Assembly (NCBI GenBank): GCA_020441225.1
Contig: JAGRMP010000275.1
Location: 1,326-9,108 of the forward strand
Origin: Maritimibacter sp.
GTDB lineage: Bacteria > Pseudomonadota > Alphaproteobacteria > Rhodobacterales > Rhodobacteraceae
Reading direction: 5' to 3'
DNA: 7,783 nucleotides
Shown: positions 7,593 through 7,783 of the stretch, piece after piece
Layout of the letters: every line of letters starts with the position of its first letter
Numbering within the stretch: position 1 is the stretch's first letter
Program-made: the position numbers and the translations under genes
The notes under the pieces: model-generated
The model's database searches: none
What the model saw: the letters and a program-made list of their open reading frames with translations, nothing else
What the model was told of the DNA's origin: nothing

Positions 7593-7783
7593 TTACGCGT
7601 TCATCGAGTCGAAAAACTCGCTGTTGGTCTTGGTCTGCTTGAGCTTGGAGATCAGGAACTCGATGGCATCGGTCGTGCCCATCGGGTTGAGGATCCGGCG
7701 CAGCACGTAGGTCTTTTGCAGATCCTTGGGATCGACCAGCAGCTCTTCCTTCCGGGTGCCGGACTTGAGGATGTCCATCGCCG
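7593..7783 (-). CDS. rho: Transcription termination factor Rho, C-terminal end (rest outside window)
   Basis: Rho is a hexameric RNA-dependent ATPase/helicase that ends transcription at unstructured C-rich sites. Only the last 62 or so residues are present: a closing segment with S-G-T-R-K-E-E-L-L, then [30 protein letters not shown], ending [12 protein letters not shown] is highly conserved in Rho and includes the arginine corresponding to the E. coli arginine finger, which reaches the ATP of the neighbouring subunit. The frame runs open through the right edge, so the Met at 7778 is internal and not a start. The stop is TAA at 7593-7595, and no terminator hairpin follows before mnmE. Confidence 0.96.
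   Translation of the reverse strand, partial: AMDILKSGTRKEELLVDPKDLQKTYVLRRILNPMGTTDAIEFLISKLKQTKTNSEFFDSMNA

Noticed and set aside
4346..7642. A very long open plus-strand frame (over 1000 codons) opposite mnmG and mnmE, starting with GTG in parS site 1
   Set aside because: It is wholly antisense to two well-supported genes, has the Arg/Gly/Asp-rich low-complexity look of a GC-rich shadow frame, and resembles no protein family. Its M-F-H-V-K-H beginning is only the parS palindrome being read.

Overview
The window is a densely packed, GC-rich bacterial chromosomal segment. It most likely comes from an alphaproteobacterium, probably Rhodobacterales/Roseobacter group. That assignment rests on the gene order rho-mnmE-mnmG-rsmG-parA-parB facing hemW-rdgB-rph, on the style of the proteins (short MnmE, ParB with an N-terminal LGRGL motif) and on two perfect chromosomal parS sites. 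I see no mobile elements, tRNA or rRNA genes, CRISPR arrays or signs of horizontal transfer. Almost every base is coding, and the only gaps between genes are 8, 21 (12 if the upstream mnmG start is used) and 25 bp.

Left part, plus strand (1-2087): the 3' end of rph (RNase PH), then rdgB (ITP/XTP pyrophosphatase), then hemW (radical-SAM heme chaperone). rph and rdgB overlap by ATGA. rdgB and hemW overlap by 8 bp, and hemW starts with TTG. The three form a tight, translationally coupled run.

Right part, minus strand (7783 down to 2088): the 3' end of rho, then mnmE and mnmG (the two subunits of the tRNA wobble-uridine modification enzyme), rsmG (16S rRNA G527 methyltransferase), parA and parB (chromosome partition). 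Spacings are 25 bp, 12-21 bp, -4 bp, -8 bp and +8 bp, so this looks like one transcription unit. It joins transcription termination, tRNA and rRNA modification, and chromosome segregation. The two runs converge at 2085-2090, where the stop codons of hemW and parB abut with no base between them.

The most notable non-coding signal is a pair of identical, perfect 16-bp parS palindromes (TGTTTCACGTGAAACA). They lie inside coding or translation-initiation sequence: one in the 5' part of rsmG (4347-4362), one on the mnmG start region (6258-6273). With parAB next door they form the chromosome's partition cis-trans module and imply that the replication origin is not far away, although no origin is visible here. 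I do not see a previously undescribed system. This is a conserved housekeeping region with a few details worth checking: the parS/translation-start overlap, the zero-gap convergent stops, and a degenerate guanine-recognition motif in MnmE.
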